A DNA stretch of 64,000 nucleotides from Glutamicibacter sp002979865 (lineage in GTDB: Bacteria; Actinomycetota; Actinomycetes; Actinomycetales; Micrococcaceae): NCBI RefSeq assembly GCF_050030965.1, contig NZ_CP188297.1, positions 248,001 through 312,000 of the forward strand. Reading direction: 5' to 3'. The translations under genes were made by a program, and so were the position numbers. This document shows, one piece after another, positions 15,601 through 23,466 of the stretch. The notes below the pieces were generated by a model. That model saw nothing but the letters and a program-made list of their open reading frames with translations, was not told where the DNA came from and made no database searches. Numbering within the stretch: the first letter of the stretch is position 1; each line of letters begins with the position of its first letter.

Positions 15601-16488
15601 CAATGGTTCTTCCCATTCAACGCTACCGAGTCATTAAAGATGATGTGGCCCAAGATCCCGGCCTGTTCGCTTTTGCCGGGTCGAGGGGTCAAGCTGAGTT
15701 CGGGGCATCCTCCGCAGGTCTTCCAACTCACCGAAGTTCAATTAGCTGAAATCCCGGGAAGCACCTGGCCCGAAGTGCCTTCGGCTTGGCAGATGCCTTC
15801 AGGTTCTGCCCTTCAACCGGCAAACTTTCTGGGATACTCGCCCTTCGATGGTGAGGCGGTCCCTCGACCAGCAGGTCCGATGGTTGTTGTGCTGTGCCCC
15901 GATACGCAACAGCGCCGGCAGCTGACTGCCGTACTCGCTGTGCGTTGGAACTCCCCGCATATTTGCGGCCTACCGGACTTTGAACGGTTCGTACGTTCTC
16001 TCGAGGACGGCTCGTACCGTGTTCGGCAGGACTTGCTTTGCCTCTTCCTCGAAACCACCAATGACTCTCGGTTGCCACCGCTCTTGAACGCTCTGAATTC
16101 GAGGGGAATCGGTGTCGCGCTATTCGTTCCGCCGTCCAGCAGGATGGCCTTCGACCTGGGATTGAGCGCCAACGGGTTCGATGATCGCCAGGTAGTCGCT
16201 GTCGAAGCCCATCATCCGCAAGATCTACAACCGATGAATTGGCAGCCAATCCATCAGGTGCCTCATCAAGGAGCCAAAGACTATTGGTGCGCGGTCATCT
16301 CCAAACGAGGCAAACCGCGGATGATTCATATTCCGTACGAATTATCTGCTGGCAATTCAGCGGTTTGGCCGGTCTCCGAGGAATGCGGTGGTCTTCGGCG
16401 CGAAGAGCATCACCACAGTGGTTCCGGCGACCACGATGGAAAGTACCGCCGCGGCCGTCACCATCGGGATATTGGAGCTCAGGAATGA
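12679..16488 (+). CDS. FHA-FtsK/SpoIIIE ATPase, EssC-like, solitary
   Basis: 1269 residues from the ATG at 12679 (AGGAGA just upstream); the open frame extends to 12526 without a ribosome site. Order of parts: an N-terminal domain; an FHA domain (about 85-150, GRTAPLWLEDPLVSRVHAKL); two membrane helices (about 197-247); an FtsK domain with Walker A GTTGSGKSE near 535 and Walker B LLVVIDEF near 640; then a second P-loop region near 851 reading GLPEAGARTL, which lacks the Lys. This is the EssC/EccC layout of type VII secretion motors, but no WXG100 or other ESX gene is nearby. It is divergent from tadA. The last 44 codons overlap the convergent gene. Confidence 0.85.
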   Translation: MVRYELLLISRKFQHPRQFELVMSGRISGEQLAALLQQHFPGQRWYSGITRIEELGILHASERLLLNELPQPVRATSTTASCLKLYVVRGPDAGAWIPLTKGEHVIGRTAPLWLEDPLVSRVHAKLFVTTRSLRLVACSEQQLAMPDGSRCESVELEHGSRFFLGNTEFAVGDPLTAQSGQLVTPEQLEIQVPSKPELSRLIALVLAAFVPIISGVLLALVTGSMLFLILSGVSALMGMVPAGQLFVERREWKREMEVQRASAIIARSKYSPALGESFVAGLDSASLGLSHARIPPLVWGEGLWSPQDTSRSDPTGIRKVFRSLRKTKSDAPWFGPVFFPSTPSVWQLNSAQGQSAGAILAAVLARYLPAIHSGQIRLVLDPSVRCLPASLLLVSNVSVAHLSIPEESSFTRKEETNLATLYVTAQEPQPISGALVLGVSPVLAESVENWIVPSPVSSRLPDERLVLQNLSTLSLSRFDRMVQQYVQLQKQAITKNAESIASPSLAVRAHLGLDEQQEDVFLDLHEDGPHVLICGTTGSGKSEALRRLIADFARNHPPTQLAFALIDFKGGAGLGVYAGLPHVQLFASDLDEAAAQRTLEQLEHEVRRREELLAAQGCSDIAEYQDLDESGPILPRLLVVIDEFRVFVETLPQASARIDRLAAVGRALGIHLILSTQRPAGALTGQTKANLNTTIALRVNDPGESVELVGSTEASKLLHPGQAIIKGASKPTRNMQFQLAIEPPLHGELFERNRQDLSLRPLCRFEKSIASVAGDRLQNHAAELSSQWSTSELPVSGFAPALPRPAEPTHSPDTWDGKERGTIYCGVADNLHLARLEPLILDPARSRSTLICGLPEAGARTLFASLARSPRKILCFGPSPIPDATENVKVVTGEDPYGFFDAVDFLESMPSDPALIILVHSLAQLQSNIHPQHFQRLDEALGTLLRFGGPQSPMVICSVDRDQNALKSTGLCTEQWFFPFNATESLKMMWPKIPACSLLPGRGVKLSSGHPPQVFQLTEVQLAEIPGSTWPEVPSAWQMPSGSALQPANFLGYSPFDGEAVPRPAGPMVVVLCPDTQQRRQLTAVLAVRWNSPHICGLPDFERFVRSLEDGSYRVRQDLLCLFLETTNDSRLPPLLNALNSRGIGVALFVPPSSRMAFDLGLSANGFDDRQVVAVEAHHPQDLQPMNWQPIHQVPHQGAKDYWCAVISKRGKPRMIHIPYELSAGNSAVWPVSEECGGLRREEHHHSGSGDHDGKYRRGRHHRDIGAQE

Positions 16489-16770
16489 AACAGAGAGGAT
16501 GAGCTGGAATAGTTGCCAAACGACAATCGGAGCACGAGTGAACGCTTTTCCCTTGAAGAAGTTGACAGCTACCGAGCCTTGCCAAACGGCAAGAAGCAAG
16601 CACAGGGCCAGCATGAATAACTGCCCGCCCATATTGACTGTTCCGTTGGTGTCGAGGTTCAACATGTAGCTGATGGCGTACGCCAGAACAGCCAGGGCCT
16701 CAATTAGGACAAGCGCGGCAACCACGAAAACACTGGTTGGGCGGGACGAGATTGCATTTTCGTTGCTCAC
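16357..16770 (-). CDS. Small integral membrane protein
   Basis: 138 residues from a GTG at 16770 (MSNENAISSRPTSVF), with four predicted helices: FVVAALVLIEALAVLAYAISY, LFMLALCLLLAVWQGSVAV, IVVWQLFQLILSVSFL and MVTAAAVLSIVVAGTTVVMLF. Proteins of this kind are common and uncharacterised in Micrococcaceae. Its last 44 codons are antisense to the 3' end of the FHA-FtsK gene. A longer reading to 16842 adds a Cys/Arg-rich stretch that looks unlike protein. Confidence 0.72.
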   Translation of the reverse strand: MSNENAISSRPTSVFVVAALVLIEALAVLAYAISYMLNLDTNGTVNMGGQLFMLALCLLLAVWQGSVAVNFFKGKAFTRAPIVVWQLFQLILSVSFLSSNIPMVTAAAVLSIVVAGTTVVMLFAPKTTAFLGDRPNR

Positions 16771-17126
16771 ATCAACAATTTTCGTTGACCTTCTGCAGGA
16801 ACTCAAACCGCAACAATTGACTTTTGCTGTTGCTCGCGCCACACCTCTGATAACTAGCGGATCCTAGTGCCAAATGCCATGTGAGAAAGCACTCAGGCAT
16901 TCAGCAACATTTCGCTACCGTGACTCTTGTTTACTTCCGCGTTACATGAAAACCTTATGTGGTCGGTTAAACGAAGTGCCCGAATGGACTTCTCCGACCT
17001 TTCGAGACGCCAGATGTTAACCGCTAGGCAACCAGGATTTCATTTCACTCCTAGTTATTTTTTGCCTGTGTGTTGATTGTCGTTGGTGTTTCACACCCTC
17101 TCAGATTTCAAGGAGCATCAATAAGC
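16771..17126. other. 356-base intergenic region upstream of whiB
   Basis: AT-richer than its surroundings; it must hold the promoters of the divergent membrane-protein and whiB genes. A ribosome site (AAGGAG) is present at 17110-17115, 11 bases before the whiB ATG. I see no ORF of protein-like composition and no clear inverted repeat. The long distance fits a long whiB 5' leader. Confidence 0.5.
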
Positions 17127-17375
17127 ATGGATTGGCGTAGCCGCGCGGCGTGTCTGGAAAAGGACCCGGAACTGTTTTTCCCAGTGGGAAACACCGGTCC
17201 GGCCCTGTTGCAGATCGAAGAGGCCAAGAGCGTCTGCCGTCGATGTGAAGTAACCGAAACCTGCCTGCAGTGGGCTATTGAGTCCGGCCAGGATGCAGGC
17301 GTCTGGGGTGGCATGAGCGAAGATGAGCGTCGTGCCTTGAAGCGTCGTGCAGCACGAGCTCGCCGCGCTTCCTAA
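17127..17375 (+). CDS. whiB1: WhiB1-type iron-sulfur transcription factor
   Basis: 82 residues. Four cysteines for the [4Fe-4S] cluster are in the canonical pattern: Cys near residue 9 (SRAACLEKD), then VCRRCEVTETC (C-x2-C-x5-C). The G-V-W-G-G turn and the basic tail RRALKRRAARARRAS, used for DNA contact, are present. The segment LFFPVGNTGPALLQIEEAK is typical of the WhiB1 subgroup, an NO-sensitive essential regulator in studied actinobacteria. The gene is monocistronic with its own terminator. Confidence 0.92.
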   Translation: MDWRSRAACLEKDPELFFPVGNTGPALLQIEEAKSVCRRCEVTETCLQWAIESGQDAGVWGGMSEDERRALKRRAARARRAS

Positions 17376-17418
17376 TTAAGCTGCGCTCGAGGTAATTCTC
17401 GCAACCCGAGACGCTATA

Positions 17419-17456
17419 CGAAATCCGCCAGAGGTAAACACCACTGGCGGATTTCG
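17419..17456. terminator. Terminator after whiB
   Basis: CGAAATCCGCCAG and its complement form a perfect 13-bp stem with a 12-base loop, followed by a short T-containing stretch, between whiB and the kinase gene. Confidence 0.8.
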
Positions 17457-17527
17457 AGTTTAAGCGACAAATTGTCAGCTCAGCTAGGTACATTAAAAGT
17501 AGTATTCATGTTCGAAAGGATCCGTTA

Positions 17528-17581
17528 GTGACTCTGGCCCGCTTCGCGTGCACCGTTCAGGCAGGTGCGACCGCAAAATGA
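17528..17581 (+). CDS. 17-codon upstream ORF coupled to the kinase gene
   Basis: A GTG at 17528 with AAAGGA eight bases upstream opens a frame (MTLARFACTVQAGATAK) that ends in AAATGA, whose ATG is the start of the kinase. The kinase ATG itself has only a weak GGCAGG site further upstream. Such ATGA coupling after a short leader suggests translational control; the peptide sequence has no known function. Confidence 0.5.
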   Translation: MTLARFACTVQAGATAK

Positions 17582-19794
17582 GCCCGGCCCTGACCGACCC
17601 CAACCTGGGCAAGACGCTGGATGGTCGATACCGACTGGACCATCTGCTTGCCCTGGGTGGCATGTCACGCATCTACCGCAGCATGGACAAGCGCCTGCAT
17701 CGAGCGGTTGTCGTGAAGATCCTGAACGACAACTTCTCCAGCGAGCATACAGTGCGTGAGCGATTCGAATCCGAAGCTGTCATCGCTGCGAATATCACTC
17801 ATCCGAATGTGGTCTCCATCCGCGATCACAACGTGAGCGATAATCTGGTGTACCTCGTGATGGAGTATGTTCGAGGACGGAACCTCGAACAGGTCATTGA
17901 AGAACGCGGCCGCTTTACTCCGCGTCAGGCGCTAAGCGTCCTTGAACAAATTTGCCACGGTCTCAGCGCCGCGCACAGCGAGGGAATCATCCACCGGGAT
18001 ATGAAACCGGCAAATGTGCTGCTCTCCGATACCGGCGAAGTGAAAGTTACCGACTTCGGCTTGGCCCGTGCTGCCAGCGCCCATACCCAGTCAGCCACGC
18101 TCGTCGCCACGCTGTCCCATGTCTCCCCCGAACTAGTTTCAGGGGCACCAGCCGATTCGCGCAGCGACATCTACGCACTGGGCATCATGATCTACCAGAT
18201 GCTGACTGGACAAGCACCGTATACCGAGACCAATGCCGCTGCATTAATGAAGCATCATCTGGACTCCCCCATGCCCATGCCCTCGGACTTGGTTCCGGGA
18301 TTGGCCGAAGATCTCGATGAGTTGGTTCGATGGTGCACCGAGAAGGATCCAGAGAAGCGCCCGCAAGATGCTTCGCTGCTGCTGGAGGAGATCATCCAGA
18401 TCCGCTCAACGCTCAACGATGCGCAACTGGACCTGGGCGCCGAGGACCTCGGCGGGATTGAAGATCTCACCCCGCAAACTATGGCGCAGATGCCCACTAC
18501 GCTGCAGCAGCGTCTTGATGCGATGCAACGCGAGCGCGAAGATGAGCGTGAACAGCTATGGCTGAAGCGGAATACTGCTCAGCACGAGGACAGCTACGTT
18601 ATCGATGATGCCCCCGCCGATCCTGACCAGACAACCGTCATTGCCGCGGTTGACGCCACCGAAGTCTTGGATCTTCGCGATGCGCAAGCCACACTGGCCC
18701 AGCCTCGTCCCACTGATCTTGCCGCTGATTCTGGCATAGCCGCAACGTCGGTGTACACCCGCGGCCGCGATCTGGAACCGGCCCACGAGAATGACGCCGA
18801 TTCCGAAGCACCGCTGTCGGTACGTGGCCAAAAGCGTGCGCAGAAGCAGGCTGCAAGAAAGTGGCGCAAGGAAGCACAGGTACCCACCCACCGGTTGCGT
18901 CAGCCTCGCTCGGGTACGCAGAAGTTCGTCATCACCGTGATGTGGATCCTCATCGTGGCTCTGGTCGCAGGTGCCGGATGGTTCTTCGGCCGCGGCCCCG
19001 GAACCGTCATCCGCATCCCGTCATTGACCGGCATGCTTCAATCGCAGGCAGTCGCGCAAATGGATGGCCAAGGTGTTCCAGTTCGGGTAGGCACGACCTA
19101 CAACGATGAGATTGCCATCGGCAGGGTGGTCGACTCGCAGCCGGGGACCGGCGAGAACATCATGAAGTTCCAGGGAATCGATCTGATCGTTTCGCAAGGC
19201 CCTCAGCTTTTTGCAGTTCCGGATTTCACCGGGAAAACCCTGGATCAGGCCACCAAGTTGCTCGATGAAATCGGTTTCGAAGATGTCCAGGAAGCCGAGG
19301 CCTACTCGGAATCGGTGACGAAGGGCGAGATTATCAGTTCCTCCCCTGCCGCCGGCAAGAAATTGCCGCGGAAGAACATCATCACCCTCACTGTTTCCAA
19401 GGGACATGCTCCGGTTCCTGTTCCTGCGGTCATTGGTCTTGGCAAGGATGCGGCCAAGGAAAAGCTTGAGTCCATGGGCTTGAAGCTGGAAACCGGTGAA
19501 TCCGTCCATTCCACGACGACCGAAAAAGGCCTAGTCGCCGTCCAGGACCCGGCCCAGGGCACCGTTGCGTACGGCAGCACCGTGACAGTGAATCTCTCGG
19601 AAGGACCAGAATACGTCCAGATCCCATCCGTGCTCGGCATGGGCGTCGAGGAAGCACTCTCTGCACTGGAAGCCGCCGGCTTTTCCGTGAAGACGCACAA
19701 TGTCTTTGGCGGTTTCAGCCAGACCGTTCGCATGCAGTCTCCATTGCACCAGCAAGCCGTGCGCGGCAGCGAGATCAGCATCTACGCCTTCTGA
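17578..19794 (+). CDS. pknB: PASTA-domain Ser/Thr protein kinase (PknB/StkP type)
   Basis: 738 residues. Kinase domain 1-275: glycine loop region LLALGGMSRIYRS, catalytic Lys in VVVKIL, HRDMKPAN near 137, DFGLA near 158, and an SPE-like segment (VSPELVSGAPADSRSDIYAL). A charged juxtamembrane linker leads to one helix (about 448-470, FVITVMWILIVALVAGAGWFF), then four PASTA repeats to the C-terminus. PASTA domains bind peptidoglycan fragments or lipid II. It is not in the usual cell-division cluster with pbpA-rodA, so this may be the paralogue PknL-like kinase. GarA in this window is a candidate substrate. Confidence 0.9.
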   Translation: MSPALTDPNLGKTLDGRYRLDHLLALGGMSRIYRSMDKRLHRAVVVKILNDNFSSEHTVRERFESEAVIAANITHPNVVSIRDHNVSDNLVYLVMEYVRGRNLEQVIEERGRFTPRQALSVLEQICHGLSAAHSEGIIHRDMKPANVLLSDTGEVKVTDFGLARAASAHTQSATLVATLSHVSPELVSGAPADSRSDIYALGIMIYQMLTGQAPYTETNAAALMKHHLDSPMPMPSDLVPGLAEDLDELVRWCTEKDPEKRPQDASLLLEEIIQIRSTLNDAQLDLGAEDLGGIEDLTPQTMAQMPTTLQQRLDAMQREREDEREQLWLKRNTAQHEDSYVIDDAPADPDQTTVIAAVDATEVLDLRDAQATLAQPRPTDLAADSGIAATSVYTRGRDLEPAHENDADSEAPLSVRGQKRAQKQAARKWRKEAQVPTHRLRQPRSGTQKFVITVMWILIVALVAGAGWFFGRGPGTVIRIPSLTGMLQSQAVAQMDGQGVPVRVGTTYNDEIAIGRVVDSQPGTGENIMKFQGIDLIVSQGPQLFAVPDFTGKTLDQATKLLDEIGFEDVQEAEAYSESVTKGEIISSSPAAGKKLPRKNIITLTVSKGHAPVPVPAVIGLGKDAAKEKLESMGLKLETGESVHSTTTEKGLVAVQDPAQGTVAYGSTVTVNLSEGPEYVQIPSVLGMGVEEALSALEAAGFSVKTHNVFGGFSQTVRMQSPLHQQAVRGSEISIYAF

Positions 19795-19821
19795 GGCCTG
19801 CGCCGTTCCCCCAGGCATAAA

Positions 19822-19857
19822 AATAATCCGGTTCCCGCTGTCGGGAACCGGATTATT
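19822..19857. terminator. Bidirectional terminator between kinase and DAHP synthase genes
   Basis: AATAATCCGGTTCCCG and its exact complement form a 16-bp stem with a CTGT loop; A-runs on the left and T-runs on the right serve both convergent genes. Confidence 0.92.
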
Positions 19858-19866
19858 CTCTAGCTG

Positions 19867-21270
19867 CTAGCGGTTTCGGCTGCGGCTCTGCAGTGCCGAG
19901 GAGACCAGGAAGGCCATCTCCAGGGACTGGCGGTGGTTCAGGCGCGGGTCGCACAGCGACTCGTACAGCGAGTCGAAGTCTTCCTCGCGGATCGGATCCG
20001 CTCCGCCGAGGCACTCAGCCACATCGTCGCCGGTCATCTCCACATGCAGGCCGCCTGGGAAGGTGCCCAGCGCGTCGTGCACTTCGAAGAAGCCGCGGAC
20101 TTCGTCCATGACATCTTCGAAGTTGCGGGTCTTGTAGCCGTTCTGGCTGGTGACCGTGTTGCCGTGCATTGGGTCCGTAACCCACAGCACCTGGGCGCCG
20201 GAGGCCGTGACCTTTTCGATCAGGTTTGGCAGCTTCTCGCGGATGTTCTTCGCACCCATGCGGGTGATGAAGGTCAGGCGTCCTGGTTCGCGGTTCGGAT
20301 CGAGCTTTTCGATCAGCGCGAGGACATCTTCCGGATCCGAGTTCGGGCCCAGCTTCACGCCGATTGGGTTGCGCACGCGCGAGAGGAAGTCCACATGTGC
20401 GTGGTCCAGCTGACGGGTTCGTTCACCGATCCACAGGAAGTGGCCGGAGGTGTCGTACGGCAGGCCGGTCCGCGAATCGGTACGCGTCAACGCACGCTCG
20501 TAGTCCAGCAGCAGTGCTTCATGGGAGGCGAAGAACTCGGTGCGCTTAAGCGCCTCGAAGTCTGCACCGCAGGCATCCATGAAGCGGATGGCCGAGTCGA
20601 TCTCGCCGGCCAGCTGCTCGTAGGCGGAGTGCGCCGGGTTGGCCATGAATCCGCTGTTCCACGAGTGCACGCTGCGCAGGTCTGCGAAGCCGCCCTGGGT
20701 GAACGCGCGGATCAGGTTCAGCGTGGCCGATGAGGTGTTGTAGGCCTGCACCATGCGCTTCGGATCGTGGGCACGGGAATCGGGTGTGAAGTCGAAGCCG
20801 TTGACGATGTCGCCGCGGAATGCCGGCAAAGTAACACCATCTCGGGTTTCGTCATTCGAGGAGCGCGGCTTGGCGAACTGGCCAGCCATGCGTCCCATCT
20901 TGATTACCGGCATCGATGCGCCATAGGTCAGCACCACAGCCATCTGCAAGATGGTGCGAACTCGCGAGGAGATCTTGTCGGCGGTTGCATCGGCAAAGGT
21001 TTCGGCGCAGTCGCCGCCCTGCAGCAAGAAGGCCTTGCCCTGGGCTGCTGCGGCCAAGCGTTCGCGCAGTACGTCGACTTCGCCGGCAAATACCAGTGGC
21101 GGACGCGAACCCAATTCGTTGATGGAGGACTGATAGTCCTTGTGCTCACGCCAAGTCGGCTGCTGGGCAATTGGCAATTCACGCCACAAATCTAGTTGCG
21201 GATCGGTGGCGGGGCCGGCTACGGAGGAGCCTGGCAATGGGGTTCGGTTTTCTTCGCTCACCTTGCCCAT
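19867..21270 (-). CDS. aroG: Class II 3-deoxy-7-phosphoheptulonate (DAHP) synthase
   Basis: First step of the shikimate pathway: phosphoenolpyruvate plus erythrose 4-phosphate to DAHP. The class II signature is clear: QGGDCAETF (metal-binding Cys), IKMGRMAGQFAKPRS, FRGDIVNGF, HEALLLDYERALTR, KLGPNSDPEDVL, RMGAKNIREKLP, WVTDPMHGNT, and GGLHVEMTGDDVAECLGG. About 467 residues from the ATG at 21270; another ATG at 21282 is possible, neither with a strong ribosome site. It lies 71 bases downstream of the plsC-like gene on the same strand. Confidence 0.95.
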   Translation of the reverse strand: MGKVSEENRTPLPGSSVAGPATDPQLDLWRELPIAQQPTWREHKDYQSSINELGSRPPLVFAGEVDVLRERLAAAAQGKAFLLQGGDCAETFADATADKISSRVRTILQMAVVLTYGASMPVIKMGRMAGQFAKPRSSNDETRDGVTLPAFRGDIVNGFDFTPDSRAHDPKRMVQAYNTSSATLNLIRAFTQGGFADLRSVHSWNSGFMANPAHSAYEQLAGEIDSAIRFMDACGADFEALKRTEFFASHEALLLDYERALTRTDSRTGLPYDTSGHFLWIGERTRQLDHAHVDFLSRVRNPIGVKLGPNSDPEDVLALIEKLDPNREPGRLTFITRMGAKNIREKLPNLIEKVTASGAQVLWVTDPMHGNTVTSQNGYKTRNFEDVMDEVRGFFEVHDALGTFPGGLHVEMTGDDVAECLGGADPIREEDFDSLYESLCDPRLNHRQSLEMAFLVSSALQSRSRNR

Positions 21271-21341
21271 TCTACGTGGCATCAGCTCAAAGGACCGCGA
21301 TGAATGTAACAAGTCGCCGTAACACTGCGCATAGCGGCCTG

Positions 21342-22013
21342 CTACTTCTTTGGTTTGCGTGGAGCATAGATGTCGACGTAGCTCTGACCTGACAGGACAT
21401 TGATTGCCTTGCGGATCTCGTCGGCGCAAGCGCGAAGCGTTTCAGGATTCGCGGACCTGCCGTTCAGGTGCTCGAAGGTCAGCGGCTTGCCGATCTTGAT
21501 CCCGATCCGGCCCGGATGCGGCAGGCTTTGGCCGATGGGCTGGACCTTGTCGGTGCCAATCATTGCAATTGGTATCACCGGTGCACCTGTTTCCAGGGCG
21601 AGTTTGGCGACGCCGAGCTTGGCCCGGTACAACCGTCCATCCGGTGAACGGGTGCCTTCCGGATAGATGCCCAGCACCTGGCCCTGCGCCAGTGCGTTCT
21701 TGGCACTGGCCAGCGAAGCAGCCGATTTCTGCCCGCCTGAACGGTCCATGGGCAGCTGGTTGATATTGCGGAAGAACCACGCGGTGATCCGGCCCTTGAT
21801 GCCCTTGCCGTTGAAGTACTCGTCCTTGGCCAGGAAAATCACGGTACGATCCAGCGCCGCTGGGAGGAACACCGAGTCGCTCACCGACAGGTGGTTGGAA
21901 GCCAAGATCGCCGCACCGGTTTCAGGCACATTGCCGATGCCCTGGATCTTGACGCGGAAGAAAATTCGTATTAGCGGCCGGACAGCGAAACGCTTGAGGA
22001 AGTCGTACAGCAC
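21342..22013 (-). CDS. plsC: PlsC-type 1-acyl-sn-glycerol-3-phosphate acyltransferase
   Basis: 223 residues from a GTG at 22013 with AAGGAA nine bases before; the open frame to 22094 adds an Arg-rich stretch I discount. Catalytic NHLSVSD (the NHx4D motif), substrate motif YPEGTRS and VPIAMIGTDKVQP are present. It acylates lysophosphatidic acid to phosphatidic acid at the inner membrane. It is transcribed with the DAHP synthase gene, a common pairing in Arthrobacter relatives, and divergently from the esterase gene. Confidence 0.9.
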   Translation of the reverse strand: MLYDFLKRFAVRPLIRIFFRVKIQGIGNVPETGAAILASNHLSVSDSVFLPAALDRTVIFLAKDEYFNGKGIKGRITAWFFRNINQLPMDRSGGQKSAASLASAKNALAQGQVLGIYPEGTRSPDGRLYRAKLGVAKLALETGAPVIPIAMIGTDKVQPIGQSLPHPGRIGIKIGKPLTFEHLNGRSANPETLRACADEIRKAINVLSGQSYVDIYAPRKPKK

Positions 22014-22148
22014 AGCGGGAAAATTCCTTCTTCTAGTTGACCAGCTACGCGGGAAGAGAAACCGCGACCTTACTGGTCGAAGCGCACTCCGCACCCTTCA
22101 ATTGTGCACTACGCTCGAAGGTGAAGGCAGAAATCCGGAGGGTTCACG

Positions 22149-22922
22149 ATGAAACTTGATGCAGGCAATACTCCGCTGGACGAGCGCAAACGTCCATGTG
22201 CAGTACTTTTGATCCACGGTTTTACCGGCTCCGCTGTTTCCATGCAGCCATGGGCGGATTCCTTGGAGCAGGCCGGATTCGACACGGACATTCCCCTTTT
22301 GCCCGGGCACGGAACGCAATGGCAGGACATGGTCGGTCGAGGTTATGGCCAGTGGATCCACGCTACCGAAGCGGCTTTTGACAGGCTCGCGCGCACGCAC
22401 GAGCAGGTATTCGCCGCTGGCCTTTCCATGGGCGGCGCCCTGGCCCTGCATCTGGCGACCCGCCGCAATGTAGCCGGTGTTTCGCTGGTCAATCCGGGCC
22501 TGGTCGTGGACTCCCCCTTGTCCTCCTATACTCCTTGGCTCAAGCATGTAGTGCGCAGCGTTGCCCCTATCAGCAATGACATCGCCAAGCGCGGTGTCGA
22601 TGAAGGGGCCTACCCGCGCACCCCGGTAGCAGCCGTAGCCGAACTCCGTTCGCTCTTTGCCCAGACCCGCCGGCGCTTGGAGCTGGTGAACGCCCCGGTG
22701 CAGCTCTTCCGTTCCACCGTCGACAACGTAGTCTCAGAGCAGTCGGTGCGCGAGCTGGTCGAGGGCCTGAACTCAGGCACCCTGGCCGAGCACCACATGC
22801 TCTTGCACTCCAAGCACGTAGCCACCCTGGACTACGATGCGGAGCAGATTTTCCACGAATCCGCTCGCTTCTTCGCGCAGCTGGCCGCCACGGAACAGAA
22901 GCGCAAGGAGGAGCGCGCATGA
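22149..22922 (+). CDS. Alpha/beta hydrolase, monoglyceride lipase/carboxylesterase type
   Basis: 257 residues with HGFTGS (oxyanion loop), a GLSMGG nucleophile elbow near residue 95, an acidic residue region FRSTVDNVV and the catalytic His in SKHVATLDYDAEQI. The pattern LLPGHGTQWQDM is typical of esterases such as Bacillus Est30-type carboxylesterases. GGAGGG lies seven bases before the ATG. The stop overlaps the start of the next gene. Confidence 0.88.
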   Translation: MKLDAGNTPLDERKRPCAVLLIHGFTGSAVSMQPWADSLEQAGFDTDIPLLPGHGTQWQDMVGRGYGQWIHATEAAFDRLARTHEQVFAAGLSMGGALALHLATRRNVAGVSLVNPGLVVDSPLSSYTPWLKHVVRSVAPISNDIAKRGVDEGAYPRTPVAAVAELRSLFAQTRRRLELVNAPVQLFRSTVDNVVSEQSVRELVEGLNSGTLAEHHMLLHSKHVATLDYDAEQIFHESARFFAQLAATEQKRKEERA

Positions 22923-23353
22923 ATCCGGAAGATGCCCATCCTTCAAACCAGAATGATCCGCAGTGGGATGAGCTAGTCGAGAATTTCCGTCAGCTTGATG
23001 CCTCGGTACCCCGCGAACCCAGCGCCGACGAGCGCGCGGCGAGACTGGAGAAGCTCTTCAACACCGGGCCTGCCGCGGTTCGCGGACCGCGCGACTATGT
23101 TGCTGAGCAGACCCCGGAAGAGTTCGTTCCAGAAGAACCCGCCGCGCTGGGTTCAGGTGATCCGATGCTGAACCTCGCCTGGGTTGGCGCCGCTGGCGGT
23201 CCGCTTGGGTTGCTGCTGTGCGTGGTGTTTTTCCGCGCAGCTCCGGTGTTCATCTATTTCGGACTGGCACTCGCCGCCCTGCTCGGAATCGCCTACTTGC
23301 TCAAACGTCTTCCCACTGAACGCGATCCGGGAGATGATGGGGCTCAAGTATAG
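22919..23353 (+). CDS. Membrane protein with charged N-terminal region
   Basis: 144 residues: an acidic hydrophilic N-terminal half (WDELVENFRQLDASVPREPSADERA) and two C-terminal membrane helices (LAWVGAAGGPLGLLLCVVFF; VFIYFGLALAALLGIAYLL). The topology places most of the protein in the cytoplasm. It overlaps the esterase gene by ATGA and is probably co-translated. Uncharacterised; common next to this esterase in Micrococcaceae. Confidence 0.8.
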   Translation: MNPEDAHPSNQNDPQWDELVENFRQLDASVPREPSADERAARLEKLFNTGPAAVRGPRDYVAEQTPEEFVPEEPAALGSGDPMLNLAWVGAAGGPLGLLLCVVFFRAAPVFIYFGLALAALLGIAYLLKRLPTERDPGDDGAQV

Positions 23354-23383
23354 AAAACGGCTTTGAGTACACCACACGGTAGG

Positions 23384-23422
23384 TTACTCTATAGTAATAA
23401 ATATGTGATGCGGGTTACCCGC
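23384..23422 (+). promoter_or_regulatory. Promoter/operator candidate upstream of fadD
   Basis: Contains TTACT-CTAT-AGTAA (23384-23397), an inverted repeat that overlaps a TATAGTAAT -10-like sequence, and GCGGG-TTA-CCCGC (23410-23422), a second dyad. They lie 45-83 bases upstream of the fadD ATG, so repression by a fatty-acid-responsive regulator is plausible. Confidence 0.4.
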
Positions 23423-23466
23423 TATTGCTAATGGGGTCACACAGAGTTTCAGGAGTTGAAGACCAG

